Part shown: positions 31,734 to 41,102 of the stretch, piece by piece
How the letters are laid out: every line of letters begins with the position of its first letter
Position numbering within the stretch: position 1 is the stretch's first letter
Source of the DNA: Gammaproteobacteria bacterium
GTDB taxonomy: Bacteria; Pseudomonadota; Gammaproteobacteria; HK1
Direction of reading: 5' to 3'
Length of the DNA: 64,000 bases
NCBI GenBank assembly: GCA_022826505.1
Contig: JAJDUQ010000052.1
Coordinates: forward strand, 1 to 64,000
Position numbers and translations under genes: made by a program
The notes under the pieces: generated by a model
What the model was told of the DNA's origin: nothing
Seen by the model: the letters and a program-made list of their open reading frames with translations, nothing else
Databases searched by the model: none

Positions 31734-33258
31734 CGAAATGCTGGCCGAGCTCGACCGCAGGCGTGAACGCGCATCGGCGATGGGCGGCGAGGAGAAGCTC
31801 GCCCGGCGCCGGGAACGCGGCACCCTCAATGCGTTGGAGCGGCTGAGCCACCTCGTCGACGAAGGCTCGTTCGTCGAGACCGGCCTCCTCGGCGCGTCGG
31901 GGATGTTCGCCGCCGACGTCGCGAAGACGCCACGCGACGGCAAGGTCGCGGGGTTCGCCCGCATCGACGGCCGCGACGTGGCGGTCTGCGTCAACGACTT
32001 CACCGTGAAGGGTGCCTCCACCAGCGCCACCAACTCGAAGAAGATGGCGCACATCCGGCGCGTGGCGACCGAGAAGGGCTTCCCGTTCGTCCACATCGGA
32101 GAGTCCACCGGGGCGCGGCTGCCGGATGCGATGGGCTCGCGCGGGATGGGCCTGCTGCTCGGCAACGATCCGACCCAGTTCCGCCGCACCCGGGAGAGCC
32201 CCTGGGCGGCGGCGGCGCTCGACGCCTCGTTCGGGTCGTCGGCGTGGCTGTGCTGCGTGTCGGACTTCGCGGTGATGAAGAAGGGCTCGACGATGTGCGT
32301 GTCCAGCTCGCGGCTGGTGTCGATGGCCATCGGCGAGGAGGTCGATCTCGAGGAGCTTGGCGGCTGGCGGCTGCACGCCGAGAGCACCGGGCTCATCGAC
32401 CGGTTCGTCGACACCGACGAGGAGGCGATGGACGAGATCCGGCGCTTCCTCTCCTACATGCCGAGTCACAACATGGAGGCGTCGCCGGCGGTGCCGGTGG
32501 CGGCCGATGCGGCCGGGGATCAGCGGCCAATCCTCGACGTGCTCCCCGAGCGCCGCACCCAGGTCTACGACATGCGGAAGATCATCCGCATTCTCGTCGA
32601 CAGGGGCAGCTACTTCGAGCTGAAGCCCCGCTTCGGCCGCCCTGCCGTCACCGCGCTCGCGCGACTGAACGGACGCAGCGTCGGCGTCGTGGCCAACAAC
32701 CCGATGGTCGGCGGCGGCGCCCTCTCCGCCGAGGCGTGCCGGAAGATCATCGACTTCCAGGTGCTTTGCGACTCGTTCAACATCCCCATCGTGCGGTTGA
32801 TGGACACCCCGGGCTTCGTCGTCGGCACCGACGCCGAGCGCAAGGGCGCCCCCGGGTGGATCATGAACTTCATGAACTGCACCTGCCTCGTCACGGTGCC
32901 GAGCATCACCGTGCTGGTGCGCAAGGCCTACGGCCGCGCCTACGTCGCGATGGGCGGCGGGCGGCACAACGACGAGATGATTGCGTGGCCGGGCGCCGAG
33001 GTGAGCTTCATGGATCCGGTGTTCGCGACCACCATCGTGCACGGCAAGGCACCTGGCGACGAGGGTTTCGAGGAGGCGCTGGCGCACATCCGCAAGGACA
33101 TCGAGGTGTGGGACATGGCGACGATCTACTCGGTGCAGAACGTCATCAAGCCACAGGAGACGCGCGACTACCTGATTCGCATGCTCGACGTGTACCGCAA
33201 CCGGCGCAGCGCGGAGATCGGGAAACATCTCATGCAGAACTGGCCGACGAGCTTCTGA
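31723..33258 (+). CDS. Acyl-CoA carboxylase carboxyltransferase (beta) subunit
   Basis: A 511-aa crotonase-fold carboxyltransferase of the propionyl/methylcrotonyl-CoA carboxylase beta type. N-domain: FTVKGASTSATNSKKMAHIRRVATEKGFPFVHIGESTGARLPDAMGSRGMG. C-domain: RSVGVVANNPMVGGGALSAEACRKIIDFQVLCDSFNIPIVRLMDTPGFVVGTDAERKG and the AYVAMGGGRHNDEM biotin region. The ATG at 31723 follows GAGGAATTC; the track start (31381) is too early. It is separated from its biotin carboxylase by a dead enolase fragment on the other strand, and followed by an acyl-CoA synthetase. Substrate not determinable from the sequence. Confidence 0.9.
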   Translation: MPHDEMLAELDRRRERASAMGGEEKLARRRERGTLNALERLSHLVDEGSFVETGLLGASGMFAADVAKTPRDGKVAGFARIDGRDVAVCVNDFTVKGASTSATNSKKMAHIRRVATEKGFPFVHIGESTGARLPDAMGSRGMGLLLGNDPTQFRRTRESPWAAAALDASFGSSAWLCCVSDFAVMKKGSTMCVSSSRLVSMAIGEEVDLEELGGWRLHAESTGLIDRFVDTDEEAMDEIRRFLSYMPSHNMEASPAVPVAADAAGDQRPILDVLPERRTQVYDMRKIIRILVDRGSYFELKPRFGRPAVTALARLNGRSVGVVANNPMVGGGALSAEACRKIIDFQVLCDSFNIPIVRLMDTPGFVVGTDAERKGAPGWIMNFMNCTCLVTVPSITVLVRKAYGRAYVAMGGGRHNDEMIAWPGAEVSFMDPVFATTIVHGKAPGDEGFEEALAHIRKDIEVWDMATIYSVQNVIKPQETRDYLIRMLDVYRNRRSAEIGKHLMQNWPTSF

Positions 33259-33586
33259 TGTCACCCGCGCGACACCGCCTGTCGCGGTCCGGATCGGACG
33301 CGAGGAGCGGCGCCTGCGCCGTCACGAAGGCGGTTTCGAATCGGGATGCGTCTCCCCGCGCGGTCGTGCCCCGGATCCCTTCGGCGTGGTCGTTGCGGCG
33401 AATGCGGCCGGAGCGGCAATCCCGCACTCGCGGAACCGCGCCATGCCGGCCGGCCACGATGCGGTGGCGAATGCGGCCGCTGGGCTCGGGCGCACGCGCA
33501 CGCATCCGCCGTGCCGGGACGCGCTGGTGGGAATTGGCACGGAGACGCGTGCGGCCTGGTCCGCCCGGAACCGGAATGCACAGGCG

Positions 33587-35809
33587 GTGAGCCGCTCGAT
33601 CGTCGCCGCCGCTCTCGAAGCCGGTCGCCATGCGCTGACCGAGATCGAGGGCAAGACGCTGCTTGCCGAGTGCGGAGTCGGGGTCCCGCGACACCGGATC
33701 GTGACCGGTGCCGAAGAAGCGACTTCCGCCGTCACCGGCCTGCGCGGCCCGTTCGCGGTGAAGGTGGTCTCCAGCGACATCCTCCACAAGAGCGACGCCG
33801 GAGGTGTCGCGCTCGGGTTGCTGGACAGTACCGACGTCGCCGACGCCATTCGTGACATGGCACGCAAGACCGCCATCGCCGCCGCCGCGGTCGATGGCTT
33901 CCTCGTGGAGGAAATGGCGCCGGCCGGTCTGGAGGTCGTGGTCGGGGCGGTTCGCGATCCACAGTTCGGCCCGATGGTGATGGTTGGTATGGGCGGAATT
34001 TTCGTCGAGGTGCTCGGCGACGTGAGTTTCCGGCTTTGCCCGATTGTCCGGTCGGAGGCCGCCGCGATGCTCGATGAACTCAAGGGCGCGGCGCTGCTCG
34101 ACGGTGCGCGCGGAGCCGATCCGGTCTCGCGCGAAGCCGTCGTCGATGCGCTGCTCGCCGTCGGCGGCGAGGGCGGGTTGATGCTCCGCGAGGAAGGTAT
34201 CGCCGAGATCGACGTGAACCCGATCATCGCCACCGCCGACGGTGCGGTGGCGGTCGACGCGCGCGTGCTTCTGCGCCCCCCCGACAACACCGCCAGAGCG
34301 CTCGGGAAGCGCGCGCGCGACGACCTGTCGACACTGGAGCGATTTCGCCCGCTGTTTCGCCCCGGGACGGTGGCGGTGGTCGGTGCCTCGGCAACGAAGC
34401 CGACCATCGGCAATACGTTCATTCGCCGCATGCAGGCGTTCGGCTACCCCGGCACGATCTACCCGATCCATCCCAGGGCCACGCACATCGAGGCGCTGCC
34501 CGCGTATCCGAGCCTCGGCGAGACACCGGAGCCGGTGGACTACGCCTACGTGGCCATCGGCGCCGAGCGTGTGCCGAATCTCCTCGCCACCGCCGCCGGC
34601 AACGTGGCCTTCGCGCAGGTCATCACCAGCGGGTTTCGCGAGGAGGGCAACTCCGATCTGGAGGATCGCCTGGTCGCCGCCGCCCACGCCGCCCGCGTGC
34701 GGCTCGTCGGCCCCAACTGCCTCGGCACGTACTCGCCCCGCGACCGCAGCCTCACCTTCCCCGTCGACGCTCCCACGGAGTCGGGGCGCATCGGCGTCGT
34801 CACCCAGAGCGGAGGCCTCGGCACCGACGTCATCAAGCGCGGGCAGTGGAAGGGGCTCGGCCTGTCCGCGCTGGTGACCGCGGGCAACTGCGCCGACGTG
34901 GGGCCCGCGGACCTCGTCGAGTTCTACCTCGCCGACGACCGGACCGATGCGATCGGACTCTATCTGGAGGATGCAGGCGACGGTCGGCGCTTCTTCGAGC
35001 TGCTGCGCGGAGCGTCGCGGCCCAAGCCGGTAGTGGTGCTTCGCGGCGGGCGCTCCGGCCCCGGTCGGACCGCCGCGATGTCGCACACCGGGGCGCTCGC
35101 GGGCGACGGCCGCGCCTGGAATGCGCTCGCGGCGCAGACGCCGGTCGTCCTGGTCGATACCGTGGACGCGTTCCTCGATGCGCTGATTGCGGTGCAGTAC
35201 CTGACCCTGCGCCCTGAACGGCCCACGACTTCGGTCGCGCTGTTCGGCAACGGCGGCGGCACCGGCGTGCTCGCGACCGACTTCTTCGCCGAGCGCGGGC
35301 TCGCGGTGCAACCGTTCGAGGGCGCGGCGAAGGAAGCGCTCCTCGCCCTCGGGCTGCCGCCCGGCACGAGCGTCGCCAACCCCGTGGACACGCCGGTGAT
35401 CACCCTGCAGACCGGCGAGGGACGCATCGCGAACGAGATTCTGGACATCATCTACCGGCACGCGCGACCCGACGCGGTGGTGATGCACCTCAACCTCGCG
35501 TCGTTCGTGGGGCGGGCCGGCGTCGACCCGGTGGACAACCTCATCCAGGCCGCGGTGCGCATCGGGCACGCCTACCCGGGCCAGGCCCACTTCGCGCTCG
35601 CGCTGCGGGTGGATGGCTCGCCGGAGCTCGACGACGCGAAGCGCCGTTACTGCGCGCTCGCCCGCGATGCGGGCATCCCGGTATTCGACGAGCTCCCCGA
35701 GGCGGCGCGAGCCCTCGCCGCAGTCGCGCACCTCGAACGCGCCCTGGGCCGCATGGATTCCCGCCTTTGCGGGAACGACACAAACGCAGAGTCCGTCATT
35801 CCCGCGTAG
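33587..35809 (+). CDS. NDP-forming acyl-CoA synthetase, domain-permuted (ATP-grasp first)
   Basis: About 740 aa. Residues ~1-230 are an ATP-grasp domain (EGKTLLAECGVGVPRHRIV, FAVKVVSSDILHKSDAGGVALGL, VEEMAPAGLEVVVGAVRDPQFGPMVMVGMGGIFVEVL, INPII-like DVNPIIA). The CoA-binding and succinyl-CoA-ligase-like domains follow (TVAVVGASATKPTIGNTFIRRMQAFGYPGTIYPIHP, GPNCLGTYSPRD, GRIGVVTQSGGLGTDVI, AMSHTGALAGDGRAW). The usual order is CoA-binding first. The start is uncertain: GTG 33587 begins where homology begins; the track's 33386 adds ~67 unconvincing residues. Its C-terminal 18 residues are encoded by a repeat element. It should activate an acid for the neighbouring carboxylase. Confidence 0.82.
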   Translation: MSRSIVAAALEAGRHALTEIEGKTLLAECGVGVPRHRIVTGAEEATSAVTGLRGPFAVKVVSSDILHKSDAGGVALGLLDSTDVADAIRDMARKTAIAAAAVDGFLVEEMAPAGLEVVVGAVRDPQFGPMVMVGMGGIFVEVLGDVSFRLCPIVRSEAAAMLDELKGAALLDGARGADPVSREAVVDALLAVGGEGGLMLREEGIAEIDVNPIIATADGAVAVDARVLLRPPDNTARALGKRARDDLSTLERFRPLFRPGTVAVVGASATKPTIGNTFIRRMQAFGYPGTIYPIHPRATHIEALPAYPSLGETPEPVDYAYVAIGAERVPNLLATAAGNVAFAQVITSGFREEGNSDLEDRLVAAAHAARVRLVGPNCLGTYSPRDRSLTFPVDAPTESGRIGVVTQSGGLGTDVIKRGQWKGLGLSALVTAGNCADVGPADLVEFYLADDRTDAIGLYLEDAGDGRRFFELLRGASRPKPVVVLRGGRSGPGRTAAMSHTGALAGDGRAWNALAAQTPVVLVDTVDAFLDALIAVQYLTLRPERPTTSVALFGNGGGTGVLATDFFAERGLAVQPFEGAAKEALLALGLPPGTSVANPVDTPVITLQTGEGRIANEILDIIYRHARPDAVVMHLNLASFVGRAGVDPVDNLIQAAVRIGHAYPGQAHFALALRVDGSPELDDAKRRYCALARDAGIPVFDELPEAARALAAVAHLERALGRMDSRLCGNDTNAESVIPA

Positions 35810-35845
35810 CGTGTCCCCGCGACGGCGGGGGAGCGGGGATCTGCG
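35750..35845. repeat. REP-like palindromic element at the 3' end of the synthetase gene
   Basis: The stretch contains TTCCCGC-CTTT-GCGGGAA (7-bp stem, 35758-35775) followed by GTCATTCCCGCG and CCCCGCGACGGCGGGG. This is the common ATTCCCGC/GCGGGAATGAC dispersed-repeat type. It encodes the last residues of the upstream protein (RMDSRLCGNDTNAESVIPA, a peptide typical of such read-through). Its other genomic copies cannot be seen here. Confidence 0.65.
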
Positions 35846-35972
35846 GAATTCGGGACCGATTCTCCTCGAAATACCGTCAACCGATGACGGATGTCCTCGG
35901 CCCGCGGCGCGACGCTGACGCTTCCCGCGCGGGCGCCCTGGGCCGGTTGCGTCCCGCGGGCCGATTCGCCGT

Positions 35973-36194
35973 TCAGGCCTCGAGCCGTGCGACCACCGTT
36001 CCTTCGGTGACGACGGCACCCTCTTCCGTGAGTATCGCGGCGACGGTTCCGTCCTCCGGTGCGGTGACCGGAATCTCCATCTTCATCGACTCCAGAATCA
36101 GGATCGCCTCGTCCTCCTCGACGCGGTCTCCCACCGCCTTGACGATCTTCCAGACGTTGCCGGTGATCTCGGTCTTGATGTCGAGTGTCGCCAC
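35973..36194 (-). CDS. Biotin carboxyl carrier protein (small, free-standing)
   Basis: A 73-aa biotinyl domain: IKTEITGNVWKIVKAVGDRVEEDEAILILESMKMEIPVTAPEDGTVAAILTEEGAVVTEGTVVARLEA. Lys in ESMKMEIPV is the biotinylation site. The start is GTG at 36194 with GGGAGAAACTCAA upstream; the track ORF from 36422 is too long. It is the missing carrier for the separate biotin carboxylase and carboxyltransferase, though about 4.7 kb away from the former. Small carriers of this kind occur with acyl-CoA carboxylases. Confidence 0.9.
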   Translation of the reverse strand: MATLDIKTEITGNVWKIVKAVGDRVEEDEAILILESMKMEIPVTAPEDGTVAAILTEEGAVVTEGTVVARLEA

Positions 36195-36441
36195 TTGAGT
36201 TTCTCCCAGTCTGTCCGTAGACCTCGCACAGGGCCCTCCCGGTGCGTCCGAGCGATTTCCGTGCCGCTGGCGTATGCGGCGATTCAATCCATGCAACGCA
36301 CCGTCTCGTCCCGACCGCCGCTCGCTGCCGCATCCGCCGTGCGGTGCGGCCCCATCGCCGAGGTCCGGTCGGGACGGTGCGACGGCTGGAAACATGTGCA
36401 AGTGAAGCCGGCACGGCCGCACGACCGTGCCGGTGCCGCGC

Positions 36442-37344
36442 TCAGACCGGAGCCGCCTCGGCCTTGACCTGGGTACGGTGCATCACCCGGCGAACTTCCG
36501 GCGGGAACGCGTCGCGCCGGTGCATGACGCAGCGGTTGTCCCAGATCACGAAATCGCCGACCCGCCACCGCTGATGCCACGTCCGGGCGCCGAGTTCCTC
36601 GACATGCGCCCACAACGCGTCGAGAAGCGATTCCGAGTCGGCGAGCGGCAACCCGTTCACGTAGGTGTTCTGCCGTCGGCCGACATAAAGCGCCTTCCTT
36701 CCCGTCTCCGGATGCGTGCGCACGATGGGATGGCTCGATCCCGGCAGCGCCGCGACGTCCAGCGTCCCGCTCGCCTTCGCCTCGGCGAGCGGCGGGCCAC
36801 CGGCTCGATCGTACCCATCCAGCGTGTACTGGGTGTCATGCTTGATGGTGCGTCCCTCGACCTGCGCCCGAAGCGTCTCCGGAAGTGTCTCGTGAGCGTG
36901 ATACATGTTGAGGAACCCGGTGTCGCCCTCGCCCTCCGGCACTTCAAGGGAGAACAGGCAACTCGCCTTCGGCGGGACCGGCGTGTAGGACATGTCCGTA
37001 TGCCACAGGCATTCGCCGTCGCCGAGCGACCCGATCGGCGACCCGTTCTCGACCACGTTCGATATCACGAACATCTCGGGAAGCCCTTCGACGAACGCTT
37101 TGCCGTGACCCGGAATCGGGGCGAGATCGAGCTCGCCGAACCGGCGGCTGAAGTCAATCATCTGCGGGTCGGTGAGGACCTGATCGCGGAACCGGAGCAC
37201 CTGGTGGTCGAGCCACGCGCGATAGATGCGGTCGAAGACGGCCTCGCTCATCGGTGCGGCGAGGTCGACCCCCGTTATGTCCGCCGCAATCGTGTTCGAA
37301 AGTGGACGGACCTCAATCACATCGGATGCGATGGTCGCTCGCAT
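36442..37344 (-). CDS. TauD/TfdA-family Fe(II)/2-oxoglutarate dioxygenase
   Basis: A 300-aa dioxygenase. The start IEVRPLSNTIAADITGVDLAAPMSEAVFDRIYRAWLDHQVLRFRDQVLT is typical. Iron ligands are HTD in GECLWHTDMSY and the distal His in DNRCVMHRRDAF, and Arg of VMHRTQV should bind 2-oxoglutarate. The ATG at 37344 is chosen; the track's 37797 adds non-homologous sequence. Family members cleave taurine, alkyl sulfates, phenoxyacetates, carnitine-like compounds and others; nothing fixes the substrate. A perfect 11-bp-arm inverted repeat begins 11 bp upstream of the ATG (37360-37388), within the 5' leader, so control at this operator is likely. Confidence 0.88.
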   Translation of the reverse strand: MRATIASDVIEVRPLSNTIAADITGVDLAAPMSEAVFDRIYRAWLDHQVLRFRDQVLTDPQMIDFSRRFGELDLAPIPGHGKAFVEGLPEMFVISNVVENGSPIGSLGDGECLWHTDMSYTPVPPKASCLFSLEVPEGEGDTGFLNMYHAHETLPETLRAQVEGRTIKHDTQYTLDGYDRAGGPPLAEAKASGTLDVAALPGSSHPIVRTHPETGRKALYVGRRQNTYVNGLPLADSESLLDALWAHVEELGARTWHQRWRVGDFVIWDNRCVMHRRDAFPPEVRRVMHRTQVKAEAAPV

Positions 37345-37355
37345 GCGGTTATTCC

Positions 37356-37388
37356 CGTATCGACGATACGCAACAACCGTATCGTCGA
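37356..37388. promoter_or_regulatory. Nested inverted repeats directly upstream of the tauD-like gene
   Basis: TCGACGATACG-CAACAAC-CGTATCGTCGA is a perfect inverted repeat with 11-bp arms (37360-37388). The same left arm is part of a second palindrome CGTATCG-A-CGATACG (37356-37370). It ends 11 bp before the dioxygenase ATG. It could be a repressor operator or an mRNA hairpin that hides the ribosome site. The rest of the 326-bp gap to the next gene shows nothing further I can name. Confidence 0.6.
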
Positions 37389-37670
37389 CGCTCAGGACAC
37401 GCAACTCCGCAATTCGCGAGCCCTGCGAGCGCGCGTCGTACGCGTATCGACCCCCGAATCGGGCAGCCGCGGCTGAGACTTTCCCGCGAGAAGTGTAAGC
37501 TCGACAATGGCCTGCGGTCCGGGGCGCGAGTGGCCCGGGAGATTCCCGTGGCACCCGGCCCGTTGCAATGCCGACGGTTCGACGACTGCCGAAGAGCCTT
37601 GGGCCGCCAGTCTCCGCATTGGACGCACGACCGAATCGAGATGAGGCATTCCTCGACACCACGCATCGCG

Positions 37671-38720
37671 ATGCATCGCAACAGGCTTGACGGCCCCTTC
37701 GCCTGGACCCGGCAGCGTTTCGAGACGACGGGTCGCTGGCGATTCGAATTGACGCGGACCGAAATCGACGACCTCGACCGGGCCGTTGACGCCGCACGCA
37801 CGGCAGGCCGAAGCCCTCGCGACCTCCGCCGCGAGGACTTCCCCCTCCCGGTGCTTGGCGAGAAGCTCGCCGCCATCGCCGACGAGATCGAGAATGGATG
37901 CGGGGTCGCCCGTGTATTCGGACTGCCCATCGAGCGCTACGACGAGACGTCGGTGGAACTGCTGTGGATGGGAATCGGCCGACACCTCGGAGCGTTGCGC
38001 AACCAGGACCCGCACGGGCAAATCATCAGGCGCATCGTCGACGAAGGTCCGGATCGGGGAGAACGCTACGGCCGGATCGACGATAACGGCCGACCGTTTC
38101 TCTCCAGCCGGGCCAGGGTCGCCTCCGCCGGGGCGTTGCGCTGGCACACGGACCGCGTGGACGTGGTCGCTCTGCTCTGCGTACGCCCGGCGATGCGCGG
38201 CGGGGTGAGCCGCCTGGCAAGCTCGGTGGAGGTGCGCAACACCATCGCGGCACGGCGACCGGATCTCCACGACGTCCTGTGCAACGACATCTACCGATAA
38301 CGGCTCGGGGAGGAGACGGGCGGCGACCGCCTGGCCTATCCGTTGCCGGTTTTCGGCATCCGGGACGGAAAGTTCACCAGCCACTACTCGCGCACCTACG
38401 TCGAGGCGGCCCAGCTCAACCCGGACGTGCCGAAGATGTCGGATGCGCAGTGGGAAGCACTCGACCTGCTCGCCGATGTCTGCCAGGAGCTGCACACCGC
38501 CCATGATTTCGAGCCCGGGGAGATGCAGATACTCAACAACCACGTCGTCTATCACGCCCGTGACGCCTACGAGGACGCGGAGCACGCCGAAGGAAAGCGG
38601 CTGCTCTACCGCCTGTGGATCTGCCCTGCGGTCAACCGGGCTCTGCCGCACGGGCACGAGGTGCTGTGGGGGAACATCGACGCGAATTCGTTGCGCGGCG
38701 GGATCGAATTCAGCGGGTGA
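37671..38720 (+). pseudogene. TauD-like dioxygenase gene interrupted by one in-frame stop
   Basis: The frame from ATG 37671 reads a dioxygenase with the HTD iron motif (ALRWHTDRVD) up to NDIYR, then a TAA at 38298-38300. It continues in the same frame without a shift as RLGEETGGDRLAYPLPVFGIRDGKFTSHYSRTYVEAAQLNP through NNHVVYHARDAYEDAEHAEGKRLLYRLWICPAVN to 38720. The C-half holds the distal His (VVYHARD) and the oxoglutarate Arg. A single nonsense change thus splits an otherwise intact gene of 349 codons. A sequencing error is a real alternative. Confidence 0.82.
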
Positions 38721-38954
38721 CGGCCAGGGGACCCACCCCCGGGCGAAAAACCTGCCGTTTCCCGGGGAGAGCTTCGCATTGGGCAACGTCGAGGTCGCGG
38801 GCGATTGATCGCCTCGACCTTCGTCAATGCTCTGCGGGTCCGCCGTCGCCAGAACGTGATGCCGCGGTCCGCTTGCGCGCCCCTCCGAGAGCCGTCGCCA
38901 CGAGACTTCACGCAGCACGGCCCCGGAGCCGCCTGAGCAAACCGGCCTCGGGAT

Positions 38955-41057
38955 TCAGCGCAGCGGACTCAACTCGGTGATCTCCCGCCGGAAGGGCACT
39001 TCGTCCCCGGTGTCCGGCGCACCATCCAACTCCTCTGCGTAGCGGCGTCCTGCGTACACCGCGTGGGCGATGGTCGCCGGCGCGAGTGCATCGCCAATCG
39101 TGACCACCGACTCGATACGCGCATCGTGCCATTCGGCGGCACGTGCATCGAGGTCGTGGGCCAAGCGATCTTCGGGTTCGCGCGACGTGACCAGCATCAC
39201 CGCGTCCGCCTCCACCTCTTCGGTTCGGCCAGTGAACACGCAGGACGCGGAGATCACACCATCGGCAACCGATTCAAGGTTGGCGAACGGATGAATCCGC
39301 ACTCCCTTCTCGAGCAGCCGCGCCTGGATGCGGTGCTGCTCCATCGTGTTGCGGGTCCAGGTCGACACCTCGGGGGCCGGGGTCAGGTAGTAGGTCTCGC
39401 AGCCCATGTCGGCGAGCACCTCGGCCATCAGCCCCCCCATGTAGTAGTTGTCGTCGTCCCAGACCACCACTCGCCGCCCCCCCGGGAGGGTCGTTCCGTC
39501 CATCACGTCGTCGGGAGACAGCACGCGGGCGCCGGTCGCAATCGGCATGGGCCGCGTCCAGTGATGCCCGATACCGTCTCGCCGCCAGCGCGATCCTGTA
39601 GCGACGACGACCCGCGGGAAGCCGAACTCCAGCACGGACTCCGCGTCCAGCTCCGAGTCGAAGTAGATTCGCACGTTCGCAAGCTGGTGAAGCTGCTGTT
39701 CCCGGTGGTCGCGTACCCGCGCCCAGGCGGAGAGTCCCGGCAGACGGCATTCCCGAACCACTCTGCCGCCGAGCTCGGTGCCCTTCTCCGCCAACGTCAC
39801 GTCGTAGCCGCGCTTGCCGAGTGCCAGCGCCGCCTCCAGCCCGGCGGGACCGGCGCCGACGATCAGCACGGACTTGTTCGATGCCTTCGGCCGGATGCGC
39901 TCGGGATGCCATCCCTTGCGCCATTCCTCCCCCATCGTGGGGTTCTGCGTGCATCGGATCGGCGACATGGTGAAGTCGCCCGAGACGCAGATGTTGCAGC
40001 CGATGCACTCGCGGATGTCCTCCGGGCGGCCTTGTTCGATCTTCCGGGGCAGGAACGGATCGGCGATCGATGGGCGCGCGCATCCGATCAGGTCGACCAG
40101 ACCCTTCCGGATGACCGACACCATTCTGTCGGGGGACGTGTATCGCCCCACCGCGACCACCGGTTTCGTGGTCAGCTTTCTGACGCCCTCGATGAACGGC
40201 TCGTGCCCGCCCTCGGGTCCGAAGCGCGAGGTGACCGAGTCGTTCTCCCAGGCCGCCAGCACCAGATCCCACAGGTCGGGAAGCTCGGCGAGCAACCCGA
40301 TCGCGTCTTCGGCCTCGGATTTTTCCAGTCCGTCCGCACCCAGAAATTCGTCCATCGAGATACGGCACGGCACCGCGCAGGTGTCGCCAACCGCCTCGCG
40401 GGTGTCGATCAGAATCTCCTTCAGGAGGCGGACCCGATTCTCGAGCGAGCCGCCGTACTCGTCGGTTCGCCGGTTGTAGTGGCGAGACAGGAAGTGATGC
40501 AGAAAGGTCAGGGAGTGGCCGGCGTAGACGTAGACGAGGTCGAATCCGGCGCGGCGCGCACGCACCGCCGCCGCGCGGTGCCAGCGCCGAAGATCGCGGA
40601 TGTCGCGACGGGTCATGGCCCGCGCCTGAACCGGATCGTAGGTGAAGGTCATCACCGGGAGGGCGGACGGCCCCATCGGCACCTCGCGGCTGTAGAAGTT
40701 CGGCCCGTTCACCCCGTTGTAGGCAAGCTCGATTCCTGCCAGCGACCCGAACTCGTGAATCCGATCCGCCATCCGGGCCAGCATCGGGATGTCCCGGTCG
40801 TCCCAGAGCCGCAGCTCGATGAACGGCGTGATGTCCGAGGTATGGTGGAACTCGACCTGTTCGGTGCACACCACCGCCCAGCCGCCTTCCGCCTTCACGC
40901 CGCGCATCCATGCGAGCGCGGTGGGGTCTCGATAGCCCATGCCGTTGCAGTGAGGGACCTGGTAGAAGCGGTTCCTCGCCGTGACCGGCCCGATGGGGAC
41001 GGGCTCGAACAGGATGTCGTAGCGGGGATCACGTCTTGAATCTCGGGACATCGTCAA
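38955..41057 (-). CDS. Trimethylamine-dehydrogenase-family iron-sulfur flavoprotein (histamine/dimethylamine dehydrogenase-like)
   Basis: A 700-aa enzyme: TIM barrel with FMN (FYQVPHC, whose Cys corresponds to the FMN-bound Cys30 of trimethylamine dehydrogenase), 4Fe-4S cluster (CIGCNIC...CTQNP), then ADP/FAD-type domains (SVLIVGAGPAGLEAALALGKRG). Trimethylamine dehydrogenase has an aromatic bowl Tyr60/Trp264/Trp355. Here the aligned residues are Gln (CTEQ), Trp (DLWDL) and Asp (CVSGD). As I recall, Gln and Asp at these places are found in histamine dehydrogenase, and Gln60 also in dimethylamine dehydrogenase. So the substrate is probably not trimethylamine. Electrons normally go to an electron-transfer flavoprotein, not encoded here. 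Confidence 0.85.
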   Translation of the reverse strand: MTMSRDSRRDPRYDILFEPVPIGPVTARNRFYQVPHCNGMGYRDPTALAWMRGVKAEGGWAVVCTEQVEFHHTSDITPFIELRLWDDRDIPMLARMADRIHEFGSLAGIELAYNGVNGPNFYSREVPMGPSALPVMTFTYDPVQARAMTRRDIRDLRRWHRAAAVRARRAGFDLVYVYAGHSLTFLHHFLSRHYNRRTDEYGGSLENRVRLLKEILIDTREAVGDTCAVPCRISMDEFLGADGLEKSEAEDAIGLLAELPDLWDLVLAAWENDSVTSRFGPEGGHEPFIEGVRKLTTKPVVAVGRYTSPDRMVSVIRKGLVDLIGCARPSIADPFLPRKIEQGRPEDIRECIGCNICVSGDFTMSPIRCTQNPTMGEEWRKGWHPERIRPKASNKSVLIVGAGPAGLEAALALGKRGYDVTLAEKGTELGGRVVRECRLPGLSAWARVRDHREQQLHQLANVRIYFDSELDAESVLEFGFPRVVVATGSRWRRDGIGHHWTRPMPIATGARVLSPDDVMDGTTLPGGRRVVVWDDDNYYMGGLMAEVLADMGCETYYLTPAPEVSTWTRNTMEQHRIQARLLEKGVRIHPFANLESVADGVISASCVFTGRTEEVEADAVMLVTSREPEDRLAHDLDARAAEWHDARIESVVTIGDALAPATIAHAVYAGRRYAEELDGAPDTGDEVPFRREITELSPLR

Positions 41058-41102
41058 GCCTCCACGCGCCGAAGAAGGTCAGATCGGACCAATGGATCGT
41101 GC

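Noticed and set aside
33230-36019. 929-aa minus-strand ORF
   Set aside because: Antisense to the acyl-CoA synthetase; low-complexity translation.
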